DNA of 11,039 nucleotides from an uncultured bacterium. GTDB lineage: Bacteria > Actinomycetota > Coriobacteriia > Coriobacteriales > Coriobacteriaceae. Numbering within the stretch: the stretch's first letter is position 1; each line of letters starts with the position of its first letter. The notes under the pieces were generated by a model. It saw nothing but the letters and a program-made list of their open reading frames with translations. It was not told the DNA's origin and ran no database searches. The position numbers and the translations under genes are program-made. The DNA lies in the NCBI GenBank assembly GCA_905215225.1, contig CAJMPM010000030.1, positions 1 through 11,039 of the forward strand. Direction: 5' to 3'. Of the stretch, positions 1-8,680 are shown piece after piece.

Positions 1-502
1 GCGTGGTTGTAGAATGCGACAGGACATCGGTAACTATGCCCTGGGCGGCCGTGTCCACAAAGGCGCAATACTGGTAGACCGGCGCGGCAAAGGCGTGCTC
101 AAACGGCTCCTCGTGGTAGACGATTCCCGCGTTGCTGCCAGCCGTCACCACGCGCTCGGACAGGCGGTTCACAAACGAGTTCTCGCCCTGCATGCACAGC
201 GAGTCGTAGCACCCCTCGGCCACCTGGTCCACGATCACCGCAACGTCGTCCGGATCGATCGGGCAGCTGCGGTAAACCCCCTCGGCATCAAAGCAGTGCT
301 GGCCCGAGAGCGTAATGTACGCATCCCAGCCCAGGTCGAACAGCCAGTCCGGCATCTGGTAGGTCGGACGGCCCGTGGCGATCACGCACGCAATCCCCTG
401 CTCGCGAAAGCTGTCGAGCACCTGCTGCGCCGACGCCGGAATCCGGTGGGTCTTAAAGCTCAGCAGCGTACCGTCGATATCGAAAAACGCGGCTTTGATC
501 AT
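1..502 (-). CDS. Cof-type HAD-superfamily phosphatase (3' part missing)
   Basis: N-terminal 167 codons of a HAD hydrolase of the Cof/YbjI (IIB cap) type; the gene runs off the left edge of the window. Motif I is FFDIDGT at residues 6-12 with nucleophile Asp8 and acid/base Asp10. Motif II lies in IATGRP (about residues 41-46), a pattern typical of Cof proteins, which dephosphorylate sugar phosphates, pyridoxal phosphate or FMN. The Lys and acidic motifs III and IV would lie beyond the edge. The start is ATG at 502, only 6 bp after the stop of the upstream ABC-F gene. A GAGGAG ribosome site overlaps that stop codon, so the two are probably co-transcribed and translationally coupled. The family call is firm; the substrate cannot be told. 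Confidence 0.9.
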   Translation of the reverse strand, partial: MIKAAFFDIDGTLLSFKTHRIPASAQQVLDSFREQGIACVIATGRPTYQMPDWLFDLGWDAYITLSGQHCFDAEGVYRSCPIDPDDVAVIVDQVAEGCYDSLCMQGENSFVNRLSERVVTAGSNAGIVYHEEPFEHAFAAPVYQYCAFVDTAAQGIVTDVLSHSTTT

Positions 503-508
503 TCTCGC

Positions 509-2368
509 CTACTCCTCGCCCTCGAGCTTTTCGCTCGCCTCGAGCCACGCCATCTCCAGCTCGTCCATGGCGGCGTGAGCCTCGTCGATCTTTGCCTGCT
601 GCTCGCCGAGCGCCGTGTAGTTGGTGGGATCGACCTGGGCCATGGCGGCCTCGGCCTCCTCCACGCGGGCGCGCTGCGTCTCCATCTTGCGCTCGAGCGA
701 GCTCACCTCGCGGCGGAGCTTCTGGCGCTCGGCGTTGGACAGGCCGTTGGGCTGACCGCTCGACTTGGGCTTGTCGGCAGCAGCCGCCGCCATACCGGTG
801 TCGAACGTGCCGGTCTTGGCGCTCGGCGCACCCACGGGCTCGCCCTCGGCGGTGGCGTTGCACAGGCGCAGGTACTGGTCGACGCCGCCGGGCATATGCG
901 TCAGGTGGCCGTCGAGCAGCGCCCACTGCTGGTCGGTCACGCGCTCCATCAAGAAGCGGTCGTGCGTCACCAGGATCAGCGTGCCGGGCCAGCCGTCGAG
1001 CAGGTCCTCGACAATCGCGAGCATGTCGGTATCCAGGTCGTTACCGGGCTCGTCCAGGATAAGCACGTTGGGCTCGTCCAGAATCGTCAGCAACAGCGAC
1101 AGGCGACGGCGCTGGCCGCCCGAAAGATCGCCGATGCGGCTCCAGAGCTGCTGCGGCGTAAAGCCCAGACGCTCGCAGAGCTTCTCGGGCGAAGTCTCCT
1201 TGCCGTCGATGACGTAGTACTTCTTATAGTTGCTGAGCACCTCGCGGATCGTGTCGCCCATATAGGGCTCGAGCTCCTCGAGCTGCTGCGACAGCACGCC
1301 AAAGCGTACCGTCTGGCCAATCTTCACGCGGCCGCGCGTGGGCGCAATTTTACCCTGGATCACATCGAGCAGCGTCGACTTGCCAGCGCCATTCTCACCC
1401 AAAAGACCATAGCGGTCGCCCGCACCAATGAGCCAGGTCACGTCAGAGAGCACCTGCTTGGGCGCGCCATCGGTATCCGCATAGCCAGCGTCCACGTCGA
1501 CCACATCGATAACCTGCTTGCCCAGGCGACTCACCGCCAGGCGCTTGAGCTCCAGCTCGTCACGCACGGGCGGCACGTCGGCGATCAGCTCACGAGCGGC
1601 ATCCACGCGAAACTTGGGCTTGGTGGAGCGCGCCTGGGCACCGCGGCTCAGCCACGCAAGCTCCTTGCGCGCCATGTTGCGACGGCGCTCCTCGGTGACG
1701 GCGGCCATGCGATCGCGCTCCACGCGCTGCAGGATATATGCGGAGTAACCGCCCTCGAAGGGATCGACCTGGCCGTCGTGGACCTCCCACATGCTGGTGC
1801 AGACCTCGTCCAAGAACCAGCGGTCGTGCGTGACCACGAGCATCGCGCCCTGGCCGCGCTGCCAGCGGGCCTTTAAGTGACGCGCGAGCCAGTTGATGGT
1901 GCGCATGTCCAGGTGGTTGGTGGGCTCGTCGAGCATAAGCACGTCGTAGTCGCCGATCAGCAGGCGCGCAAGGTCCACGCGACGGCGCTGGCCGCCCGAG
2001 AGCTCGCCCACCGTGCCCTCCCAGGGCACATCGCTAATAAGGCCAGCCAGAATCTGACGCGTACGCGGACTCGGCGCCCACTCATACTCGGGCGTGTCGC
2101 CGACGACGGCATGATGCACGGTGTCGGTATCGACCAGGTTGTCCTTTTGGCCGAGCAATCCGATCGTGGTGTCGCGGCGGTGCGTCACGCGGCCGTCGTC
2201 GGGCTCCAGCGTGCCGGCGAGCACGCTCAGCAGCGTCGACTTGCCGTCGCCGTTTTTACCGACGATGCCAATACGGTCGCCCTCGTCCACGCCGAGCGTC
2301 ACGCTATCGAAAATATGCTTGGTGGGAAACTCTAGGCTGACGGAATCGCATCCCAAAAGAATCGCCAT
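509..2368 (-). CDS. ABC-F family ATPase, Uup-like
   Basis: A 619-residue soluble protein with two ABC ATPase domains and no membrane segments, as in ABC-F proteins that act on the ribosome or, for Uup, on branched DNA. NBD1 has Walker A GKNGDGKST at 37-45, signature LSGGQ at 123-127 and Walker B ending in Glu148 (DEPTNHLD). The linker carries RKELAWLSRGAQAR (about 234-247), a pattern seen in Uup. NBD2 has GENGAGKST at 324-332, LSGGQ at 415-419 and Walker B with Glu440. Its D-loop region reads DEPGNDLD, with Gly where Thr is usual. The tail (about 543-619) is charged and heptad-like, resembling the Uup C-terminal coiled coil. The start at 2368 has AAGGAG 8 nt upstream and aligns with the family; an open extension to 2440 would overlap the neighbouring terminator. 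A Uup-like housekeeping role is inferred rather than antibiotic protection. Confidence 0.9.
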   Translation of the reverse strand: MAILLGCDSVSLEFPTKHIFDSVTLGVDEGDRIGIVGKNGDGKSTLLSVLAGTLEPDDGRVTHRRDTTIGLLGQKDNLVDTDTVHHAVVGDTPEYEWAPSPRTRQILAGLISDVPWEGTVGELSGGQRRRVDLARLLIGDYDVLMLDEPTNHLDMRTINWLARHLKARWQRGQGAMLVVTHDRWFLDEVCTSMWEVHDGQVDPFEGGYSAYILQRVERDRMAAVTEERRRNMARKELAWLSRGAQARSTKPKFRVDAARELIADVPPVRDELELKRLAVSRLGKQVIDVVDVDAGYADTDGAPKQVLSDVTWLIGAGDRYGLLGENGAGKSTLLDVIQGKIAPTRGRVKIGQTVRFGVLSQQLEELEPYMGDTIREVLSNYKKYYVIDGKETSPEKLCERLGFTPQQLWSRIGDLSGGQRRRLSLLLTILDEPNVLILDEPGNDLDTDMLAIVEDLLDGWPGTLILVTHDRFLMERVTDQQWALLDGHLTHMPGGVDQYLRLCNATAEGEPVGAPSAKTGTFDTGMAAAAADKPKSSGQPNGLSNAERQKLRREVSSLERKMETQRARVEEAEAAMAQVDPTNYTALGEQQAKIDEAHAAMDELEMAWLEASEKLEGEE

Positions 2369-2438
2369 ATGCCCTGCTCCTTCGTAGAAATTCAACGTTG
2401 TCCATGATAGCAGCGAAAAGGCGGGCCGCACGCGACAC

Positions 2439-2476
2439 AAAAAGGCGGGTCATCTCACGCAAGAGATGACCCGCCT
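2439..2476 (-). terminator. Rho-independent terminator of the pst operon
   Basis: A perfect 14-bp stem (2443-2456 with 2463-2476) and a 6-nt loop (2457-2462). On the minus strand the stem is followed by a U5 run (2443-2439, of which 2443 also pairs). It begins 55 bp past the pstB stop and ends 70 bp before the ABC-F start, so it separates the phosphate operon from the ABC-F/HAD operon. On the plus strand no T run follows, so it acts in one direction only. Confidence 0.9.
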
Positions 2477-2531
2477 CTCCAATCAGTCCCGCGGCAACCG
2501 CGGCCGCCGCGGGCCTCAAGCATGTCCCGGA

Positions 2532-3400
<869 letters not shown>

Positions 3401-3404
<4 letters not shown>

Positions 3405-4327
3405 TCGGCCGTCATCCTTCTTGCCAGTTGCTTGCCCACGATACGGGCGACTACGTTAAACAGCAGCACGCAAATCATCAGCAGCGCCGCGGTGCCCCAG
3501 ACGATCTGCTGGGCCTCGGGGCTGCCCTCGCCATAGATCTTGTAGATGTGCACGGCGAGCGACTCACCGGGGCGGAACACGTTCCAGGCGCAGGTGGGGC
3601 TCGACAGGTTAAAGCTCAAGAAGTTCAGGCGCACCGGCGAGCTCATGCCCGAGGTAAAGAGCAATGCTGCGGCCTCGCCAAAGACACGGCCGGCCGAAAG
3701 CACGATGCCGGTCACGATGGCGGGCATGGCCTCGGGGATCAGGATGTGCAGCGTGGCTTCCCAGCGAGTAAGGCCCATGGCCAGGCACGCATCGCGCTGG
3801 GCCTGCGGCACGTCCTCGAGCGCCTGCTGGATCACGCGCACCAGGATGGGAATGTTGAACATGGTGAGCGCGACGGCGCCGGAGATGATGGAGTACTTCC
3901 AGCCCAGCTGCACCGAGAACACCAGGAAACCGAACATGCCGACAACGATGGAAGGCAGCGAGGACAGCGTCTCGATGGCGGTGGAAGCGATGTCGCGGAT
4001 GGGGCCGTCCGGCGCGTACTCAACCAAAAAGACCGCGCCGCCCAGGCTGATGGGCACCGAGATGATCAGAGTGATCAGCAGCAGATAGAACGAGTCGAAC
4101 AGCTGGTAGAGCACGCCGCCCTGCGTTCCGTTGGCGCGCGACGGCTCCGTGAGAAAGCCCGGCTGGAACAGCGTCGAAATGCCCTCGAACAGGATATAGG
4201 CCACCATGGAGACGACGATGAGCATGACGATGGCGATGATTGCCGTCAGCACGCCCGTGGCGATACGATCCTGCTTTTGGACGCGCCCGAGTCTCGCCTC
4301 GTCGATATGGATGCGCGTGCTAGCCAC
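3401..4327 (-). CDS. pstA: Phosphate ABC transporter permease PstA
   Basis: Inner-membrane subunit of the high-affinity Pi importer, 308 residues. Hydrophobic segments occur at roughly 24-48, 77-103, 121-140, 145-165, about 205-225 and about 275-298, fitting six helices. The cytoplasmic EAA-type loop that docks on PstB is visible as AMGLTRWEATLHILIPEAMP. The ordering relative to pstC and the VFGEAAALLFTSG stretch mark it as PstA rather than PstC. The start is GTG at 4327, overlapping the last 8 bases of pstC, with GAAGG just upstream; the 3' end overlaps pstB by 4 bases. Such overlaps imply translational coupling in one transcript. Confidence 0.95.
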
Positions 4328-5228
4328 GAGCCTTCGCCCCCTTGCGGCCGATAATGTGGATGATCAGGATGAAGATGAGGCTCATGCCCATCAGCAGCAG
4401 ACCGAGCGCCCACAGAACATCGTCCTGGGCCGAGCCCTCGGCATAGACCGCCATAGACGTGGTGAGCGTGGTGGTGATGGTCGAAGCCGGCGACAGCAGC
4501 GACGTCGGCATGGCCTCGATGCCGCCGATGACCATGCGCACGGCGAGCGTCTCGCCAAAGGCGCGGGTCATGCCCAAGATAACCGCGGTCATGAGCGACG
4601 GCATGGCGGACTTGAGCACCACGTGCCAGATGGTCTGCCAGCGGGTGTAGCCCAGCGCGAGCGAGCCCTGACGGTAGCTGTCGGGCACGGCGCGCAGACC
4701 ATCGACCGAAAGGGTGGTCATGGTCGGCAGGATCATGACGGCCAGCACGACGGCGCCGGGAAGGATGCCCAGGCCCGTGCTCACGTGGAAAACGCTCTTC
4801 ATAAGACCGACGACCACGTGAAAACCGATCAGGCCAAAGACGACCGAGGGGATGCCGGTCAAAAGCTCAATGAGCGGCTGAAAGATCTTAGAGCCAAACT
4901 TAGGGCTAATCTCGACCGCAAAGATGGCAGAGCCGATGGCGATGGGCAGCGCGATGAGCGTGGAGAGCACCATGACCGCAAACGAGGTGACGATCAGGGG
5001 CAGGGCGCCGGTATAGGGCAGGCCGTTTTCGGCTGTGTTGGCCAGGTCCCACTTGGTGCCGGTGAAGAACTCGACGACCGAAACGCCGTCCTTGAGAAAA
5101 GCCGAGAGGCCCTTTTGGGCGACCATAAAGATGAGCGCGGCAACGACAAGCGTCACGAGCGCTACGCACGCGCCCGTGACGCCCAGGCCCACGTTCTCAA
5201 GGTCGCGCTTTGGCAGCTGTTTTGCCAT
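4320..5228 (-). CDS. pstC: Phosphate ABC transporter permease PstC
   Basis: Second membrane subunit of the Pi channel, 302 residues. A first helix (about 14-37) is followed by a loop containing FFTGTKWDLANTAENGLPYTG, the extracytoplasmic loop typical of PstC. Further hydrophobic stretches lie around 76-104, 117-144, 150-172, 212-235 and 272-295. The EAA loop reads ALGYTRWQTIWHVVLKSAMP and is followed by RAFGETLAVRMVIGG, both characteristic of PstC. The ATG at 5228 is preceded by GGAAAGG with about 6 nt spacing. It lies 24 bp after the pstS stop and overlaps pstA by 8 bp. Confidence 0.95.
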   Translation of the reverse strand: MAKQLPKRDLENVGLGVTGACVALVTLVVAALIFMVAQKGLSAFLKDGVSVVEFFTGTKWDLANTAENGLPYTGALPLIVTSFAVMVLSTLIALPIAIGSAIFAVEISPKFGSKIFQPLIELLTGIPSVVFGLIGFHVVVGLMKSVFHVSTGLGILPGAVVLAVMILPTMTTLSVDGLRAVPDSYRQGSLALGYTRWQTIWHVVLKSAMPSLMTAVILGMTRAFGETLAVRMVIGGIEAMPTSLLSPASTITTTLTTSMAVYAEGSAQDDVLWALGLLLMGMSLIFILIIHIIGRKGAKARG

Positions 5229-5252
5229 TGCAAACCTTTCCGGGGCGATTAC

Positions 5253-6191
5253 TTATTTAGCAGAGACCTTGCCGCTGGCGTCCTTGACGACCTTCATGGC
5301 AGAGACGGGGATAAAGCCCTGCTCCTCGACGAGCTTGCCCTGGACGTCGTCGGAAAGCATGAACTCCAGGAAGGCCGCGGTGGCCTCGTCGGCGTCCTTG
5401 GAGCAGTACATGTGCTCGGTAGCCCAGATCTTGAAGGAGTCGTCGGTGACGTTTGCGCTCTTGGGCTCCACGCCCTCGACCTTGATGGCGTTGAACTTGG
5501 AGTCATCGAAGTGCGAGAAGTCGAGGTAGGAGATGGCGTTGTCGGTGCTGCCCATCTGGGTCTGGACATCGCCGGACTTGTCGAGCTCGGCGTCGCCCTT
5601 AAAGTCGACGGCCTCATCGCCAAAGACGGCGGCCTCGAAGGTGGCACGGGTACCGGAGCCGGCCTTGCGGTTGAGAACGACGATCTTGGCGTCCTCGCCG
5701 CCGACCTCCTTCCAGTTGGTGATCTGGCCGGAGAAGATGCCCTTGAGCTGCTCGAGGGACAGGTCGTCGACCGTCACGTTCTTGGAGACGACGGGGCCCA
5801 TGCCCACGACGGCGACCTCGTGGTCGACGAGGTTCTTGACCTGGTCGGCCTCGAGCTTGGTCTCGGCGAAGACGTCGGAGTTACCGATGGTGACGGTACC
5901 GGCGGCGACAGCGGTCAGGCCCTTGCCCGAACCGTTGCCCGAGCCGGAGACGGAGACGTCCGGGTTGGCGTCCATGAACTTCTCGGCAGCAGCCTCGACG
6001 TGAGCCTGGAACGAGGAGGCGCCGTCGTAGGTCACCTCGCCGGAGACGGACTCGGCAGCAGCGGCGCTACCCTTGTCGGCGGCGTCGGATGCGCCGGAGC
6101 CGCCGCAACCAACGAGACCGAGACCGACGATGCTGGCAAGACCACCAGCGAGGCCGAGGAACTGACGACGAGAATAAGCCTGATCGAGCAT
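5253..6191 (-). CDS. pstS: Phosphate-binding lipoprotein PstS
   Basis: Extracytoplasmic receptor that hands Pi to PstC/PstA. The 312-residue product begins with a signal peptide containing SRRQFLGLAGG (residues 7-17), which resembles a twin-arginine motif, and ends in a lipobox LVGC with Cys29 as the likely lipidated residue. The mature protein shows PstS signatures: GSGNGSGKGLTAVAAGT, then NRKAGSGTRATFE around the Pi-binding loop, and a C-terminal EFMLSDDVQ helix. The ATG at 6191 is chosen because AAGGAA lies 4 nt upstream and the signal peptide starts there; open upstream codons to 6224 (ATG at 6224 or 6209) lack good sites. First gene of the operon. A Gly/Ser/Ala-rich linker follows the lipid Cys. 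Confidence 0.95.
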   Translation of the reverse strand: MLDQAYSRRQFLGLAGGLASIVGLGLVGCGGSGASDAADKGSAAAAESVSGEVTYDGASSFQAHVEAAAEKFMDANPDVSVSGSGNGSGKGLTAVAAGTVTIGNSDVFAETKLEADQVKNLVDHEVAVVGMGPVVSKNVTVDDLSLEQLKGIFSGQITNWKEVGGEDAKIVVLNRKAGSGTRATFEAAVFGDEAVDFKGDAELDKSGDVQTQMGSTDNAISYLDFSHFDDSKFNAIKVEGVEPKSANVTDDSFKIWATEHMYCSKDADEATAAFLEFMLSDDVQGKLVEEQGFIPVSAMKVVKDASGKVSAK

Positions 6192-6216
6192 GATCTTCCT
6201 TTCATACATGCGAATC

Positions 6217-6233
6217 GCGGGCACCCTGCCCGC
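6217..6233 (-). other. Leader hairpin upstream of pstS
   Basis: A 7-bp GC-rich perfect inverted repeat (GCGGGCA / TGCCCGC) with a 3-nt loop, ending 26 bp before the pstS start. A 10-bp palindrome CCCGATCGGG lies further upstream at 6257-6266. They would fall in the 5' untranslated region if the pst promoter is upstream of 6266. No U run follows, so it is not a standard terminator; a role in mRNA stability or control is only a guess. Confidence 0.45.
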
Positions 6234-6334
6234 TTTGCTGTTTGGAAAGATACGGCCCCCGATCGGGCAGCGCCCGCGCCAACTGCGGTTTCTTACGGGC
6301 TATTGATAGACCCTTACCGCAAGCGCGGCTCGGC

Positions 6335-6356
6335 TTTACAAACGAATAACAAATTC
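6335..6356. promoter_or_regulatory. Possible Pho-box-like direct repeat upstream of pstS
   Basis: Two adjacent 11-bp units (6335-6345 and 6346-6356) share the pattern nTnACAAA and are followed by TTCACC-like bases. Gram-positive and actinobacterial PhoP regulators bind direct repeats with 11-bp spacing, so this AT-rich island in an otherwise GC-rich gap, about 145 bp before pstS, is a plausible PhoP site. A TATCAA stretch on the minus strand (6301-6306 region) could be a -10 box, but its distance from the repeat is not canonical. Only 6 of 11 positions match between units. Confidence 0.3.
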
Positions 6357-6388
6357 ACCACCAAGCATGACCCGCCTTTTACACCGAT

Positions 6389-6462
6389 AAAAAGCAGTTG
6401 CGGTGAAATAGTTCCTGTTTAGCCATCAAAAGGCCCATTCTAGGAACTATTCCACCGCAACT
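6389..6462 (-). terminator. Inverted-repeat element copy 1 acting as likely terminator after the dipeptidase gene
   Basis: The 67-bp inverted repeat at 6396-6462 lies 22 bp after the stop of the M20 dipeptidase gene. Read on the minus strand, its 21-bp stem is followed after 2 nt by U5 (6393-6389). That is the layout of an intrinsic terminator, although the 25-nt loop is long. It would insulate pepV from the downstream pst operon. The other copy of the element has no U run, so termination may be a secondary use of this copy. Confidence 0.6.
6396..6462 (-). repeat. 67-bp inverted-repeat element, copy 1
   Basis: Arms 6396-6416 and 6442-6462 (21 nt each) enclose a 25-nt loop (6417-6441). The left arm reads AGTTGCGGTGAAATAG followed by TTCCT; the right arm is its reverse complement except at arm position 11. 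That position is an A-C mismatch on the plus strand but a G-U wobble in minus-strand RNA. The flanks share CAG before and CTTAGA after with copy 2 at 9669-9735. The loop holds a small GCC/GGC inner pairing. No coding capacity. It is in the same orientation as copy 2, and could be a REP/MITE-like dispersed element or a structured RNA; no matching mobile-element gene is present here. Confidence 0.85.
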
Positions 6463-6484
6463 TAGATTAGGAAACCGCGTAACC

Positions 6485-7921
6485 TTAAAGCTCCAGTTCG
6501 TTTAGACGAAGGATTGCCACGATGTAAATCTTGAGTGCTTGCTTGAGCTGCTCCTCGTTGGCGCACTCGTTGGGGCCGTGCATCTGGCCGCCCCATGCGG
6601 GCAGCTCCAGGCCGGTCTCCTCGGGGCCAAACGAGACGGCGCGGGCAAAGTTGCGCGCGTACGTGCCGCCGCCCATGGCAAAGGGCTCGGTATGCTTGCC
6701 CGTAAACTCGTTATAGGTATCGATAAGCGCCTTCACGGCCGGATCGTCGGCAGAGCCCGAGAACGGCACCTTGGCACGACCCACGCGATACGTCACACCA
6801 AAGCGGCCCACGAGCGGCTCAAGCTGCTCGCAGATGGTATCGGCGCTGGTGCTATCGGGGAAACGCACGTCGATGACCTGCTCAATGTAGCCATCCACCA
6901 CGCGGATGACGCCGGGGTTGCACGTGAGCGGGCCAAACGCGGGGCTCGCCGCGTCGACACCCAGGCCACGGCCATAGGCGTCCGCATGCACAAAGGCCAG
7001 AAACTTGACAAACTCGTGCTCGGCAGGCGTCAGCAGGCGCTCGTCGCGCGCACCAAACGCGTCCTCGGCCTCACGCAGATACGCCACGATGAGGCCGACG
7101 GCATTGATCGTTCCCTCGGGCATCGAGGCATGACCGCCAATGCCGTGGGCGAAAATCTGCGCATGCCCGTTATCGAGTGCGGTGATCTCCAGGCGGTCGG
7201 CATTCTCAGCGGGTGCCGGCAGCTCATCGGCGGCAATCGCAAGCTCGCAGATAGACTGCGACGGAATGGCGTTGCTCGCCTCGGCACCGCTCCAGGACAC
7301 AATGCGCCCGCCGTCGATCTTGGGGCTCACAAACGTCGTCCCAAACTGGCCCTTCTCGGCATTGCAGACCGGGAACTCGGCATCGGGCGTAAACAGAAAG
7401 TCGGGGTTCGCGTGGTTCTCCAGATAATGGTGAACGTCGGACATGCCCACTTCCTCATCGCAGCCCAGCAGCGCGCGGAAGGTATAGCGCGGCACAATGC
7501 CGTGCTTGAGCAGGTAGGCGCCGGCGTAGAGCGACAGCACGGCCGGACCCTTGTCGTCGATCCCGCCGCGGCCGAGCAGCCAGCCCTCGCGACGCTCCAT
7601 CGCAAACGGGTCGGTGTTCCAACCGGGGCCGGCGGGCACCACGTCCACATGGCAGATAGTCGCGAGCTGCTTATCGCCGCGACCCGGAATATCGGCGATT
7701 CCCACATAGCCCTCGTCATCGCTCGTCTGGTAGCCGAGCTTTTGCGCGATACCGAGTGCGCAATCGAGCGCATCACGAACCGGGCGGCCAAACGGCGCAC
7801 CGGGCTCCGCATCGGCAGCAACGGCCACAGACGGATAGCTCACCAGCTGCTCGATATCAGCGACGACATCTTCCCAGACCTCGTCGACATACTCGGCAAC
7901 GCTCTGCTCCACCTGATTCAT
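6485..7921 (-). CDS. pepV: Dipeptidase, M20 family, PepV/Sapep-like
   Basis: A 478-residue di-zinc or Mn-dependent peptidase of the PepV/Sapep type, expected in the cytoplasm, releasing amino acids from dipeptides. Metal and catalytic residues are placed as in PepV: HVDVVPAG with His91 and Asp93, bridging Asp122 in GRGGIDDKG, catalytic Glu156 and ligand Glu157 in LLGCDEEVG, Asp180 in TPDAEFP, and the late His448 in WGGQMHGPNE. The lid region (about 190-300) contains the GGHASMPEGTINA stretch typical of the family. The start at 7921 has a perfect AAGGAGG 6 nt upstream; an in-frame ATG at 7966 adds 15 basic residues without support. It lies 54 bp after a HAD phosphatase gene, probably one operon. 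A carnosinase-like substrate range cannot be excluded. Confidence 0.92.
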   Translation of the reverse strand: MNQVEQSVAEYVDEVWEDVVADIEQLVSYPSVAVAADAEPGAPFGRPVRDALDCALGIAQKLGYQTSDDEGYVGIADIPGRGDKQLATICHVDVVPAGPGWNTDPFAMERREGWLLGRGGIDDKGPAVLSLYAGAYLLKHGIVPRYTFRALLGCDEEVGMSDVHHYLENHANPDFLFTPDAEFPVCNAEKGQFGTTFVSPKIDGGRIVSWSGAEASNAIPSQSICELAIAADELPAPAENADRLEITALDNGHAQIFAHGIGGHASMPEGTINAVGLIVAYLREAEDAFGARDERLLTPAEHEFVKFLAFVHADAYGRGLGVDAASPAFGPLTCNPGVIRVVDGYIEQVIDVRFPDSTSADTICEQLEPLVGRFGVTYRVGRAKVPFSGSADDPAVKALIDTYNEFTGKHTEPFAMGGGTYARNFARAVSFGPEETGLELPAWGGQMHGPNECANEEQLKQALKIYIVAILRLNELEL

Positions 7922-7945
7922 GGACGACCTCCTTACCAATGAGCA

Positions 7946-7959
7946 GCGGGCACGCCCGC
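7946..7959 (-). other. Small intercistronic hairpin between HAD and pepV
   Basis: GCGGG/CCCGC inverted repeat with a 4-nt loop (or 6 bp with 2 nt), lying between the HAD stop and the pepV ribosome site. No U run follows. It may tune expression of the second gene or stabilise mRNA; this is inference from position only. Confidence 0.35.
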
Positions 7960-7975
7960 CCCTCACATCACGTCA

Positions 7976-8638
7976 TTAGATAGCGAAAAGTTTAGCAAGC
8001 TCGGCCACCGAGTGCACCACCGCATCGGCACCCGCCGCCTCGTGCTCGCCCGGCGCCGCCGCGCCCGAATAGATGCCGACGCACGGCACGCCCATCGCGT
8101 GCGCGCCCTCCACATCGTTAAAGCGATCGCCGATCATCACGGCGTCGTCGGCCGTCGCGCCCAGAGCCGCCAGCGCATCGCGGACCGAATCCGCCTTGAT
8201 CTCGCGTCCCTGCGGCGGATTCATGCCGACCACCGCCTCAAACTGAGAAAGCCCGAGCTCACGTACCATGTCGATGCACTTTGCCTCCATGCGCGACGTC
8301 GCCACGGCCATACGCTTGCCCTGGGCGACCAACCCATCCAGCAGCTCGGGGATCCCATCGAACACGGGGTACTCTTCCGGTCCCAGCTCATCAAAAAAGG
8401 CGCGGTACTCGTCGGCCACCACAAGCGACTCCTCGCGGGAGAAGCCATAAAAGTCGTGAAAGCTCTTCCACAGGGGCGGCCCGATCATGCGGCGCAGGTC
8501 ACCCATCTGCGCCTCCGAAAACCCGCGCGCAGTCAGCGTCTTGCGCGTCGAGGTCATCACCGCTCGACCCGTATCGGCCACCGTGCCATCAAAATCGAAC
8601 AGCACGACCGGCCGTTTGCCTATCTCCAACGCCTCCAT
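7976..8638 (-). CDS. HAD-superfamily phosphatase, phosphoglycolate-phosphatase-like
   Basis: A 220-residue HAD hydrolase with a C1 (PGP-like) cap. Motif I is LFDFDGTVADT with nucleophile Asp15 and Asp17; the cap carries IGPPLWKSF (52-60); motif II is VATS (Thr114/Ser115); motif III Lys148; motif IV GDRFNDVEGA with Asp171 and Asp175. All catalytic residues are present, so the enzyme should be active on a small phosphomonoester such as phosphoglycolate or a nucleotide; the exact substrate is not visible. The ATG at 8638 is preferred because AGAGGA lies 6 nt upstream. Alternatives at 8644 (site too close) and 8671 give 2 or 11 more residues. It is divergent from degV and followed by the dipeptidase gene. 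Confidence 0.9.
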   Translation of the reverse strand: MEALEIGKRPVVLFDFDGTVADTGRAVMTSTRKTLTARGFSEAQMGDLRRMIGPPLWKSFHDFYGFSREESLVVADEYRAFFDELGPEEYPVFDGIPELLDGLVAQGKRMAVATSRMEAKCIDMVRELGLSQFEAVVGMNPPQGREIKADSVRDALAALGATADDAVMIGDRFNDVEGAHAMGVPCVGIYSGAAAPGEHEAAGADAVVHSVAELAKLFAI

Positions 8639-8680
8639 CGGCATTCCTCTTCCCCAGTTGATGATTTCCACACTGACACT

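Noticed and set aside
14..1876. A 620-codon plus-strand open frame opposite the ABC-F and Cof-like genes
   Set aside because: It is antisense to genes with clear conserved motifs, and its protein is Arg/His/Ala/Leu-rich without a recognisable domain. Long mirror frames are expected in high-GC DNA.
2369..2438. Promoter of the ABC-F gene, with TATCAT as -10 (minus strand, near 2404-2409)
   Set aside because: A promoter must exist in this gap, but no -35 at a proper distance could be identified, so it was not listed as a feature.
2369..2440. N-terminal extension of the ABC-F gene to 2440
   Set aside because: It would start inside the U tract of the pst terminator, and the start at 2368 has a good ribosome site and family-typical N terminus.
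6282..6325. Possible third copy of the inverted-repeat element (GCGGT ... ACCGC)
   Set aside because: Only the outer GCGGT/ACCGC bases match; the inner arms do not pair and the length differs from 67 bp.
4206..6422. A 738-codon plus-strand open frame opposite pstC and pstS
   Set aside because: It is antisense to well-supported pst genes, has low-complexity His/Asp/Gly-rich composition, and no ribosome site or domain.
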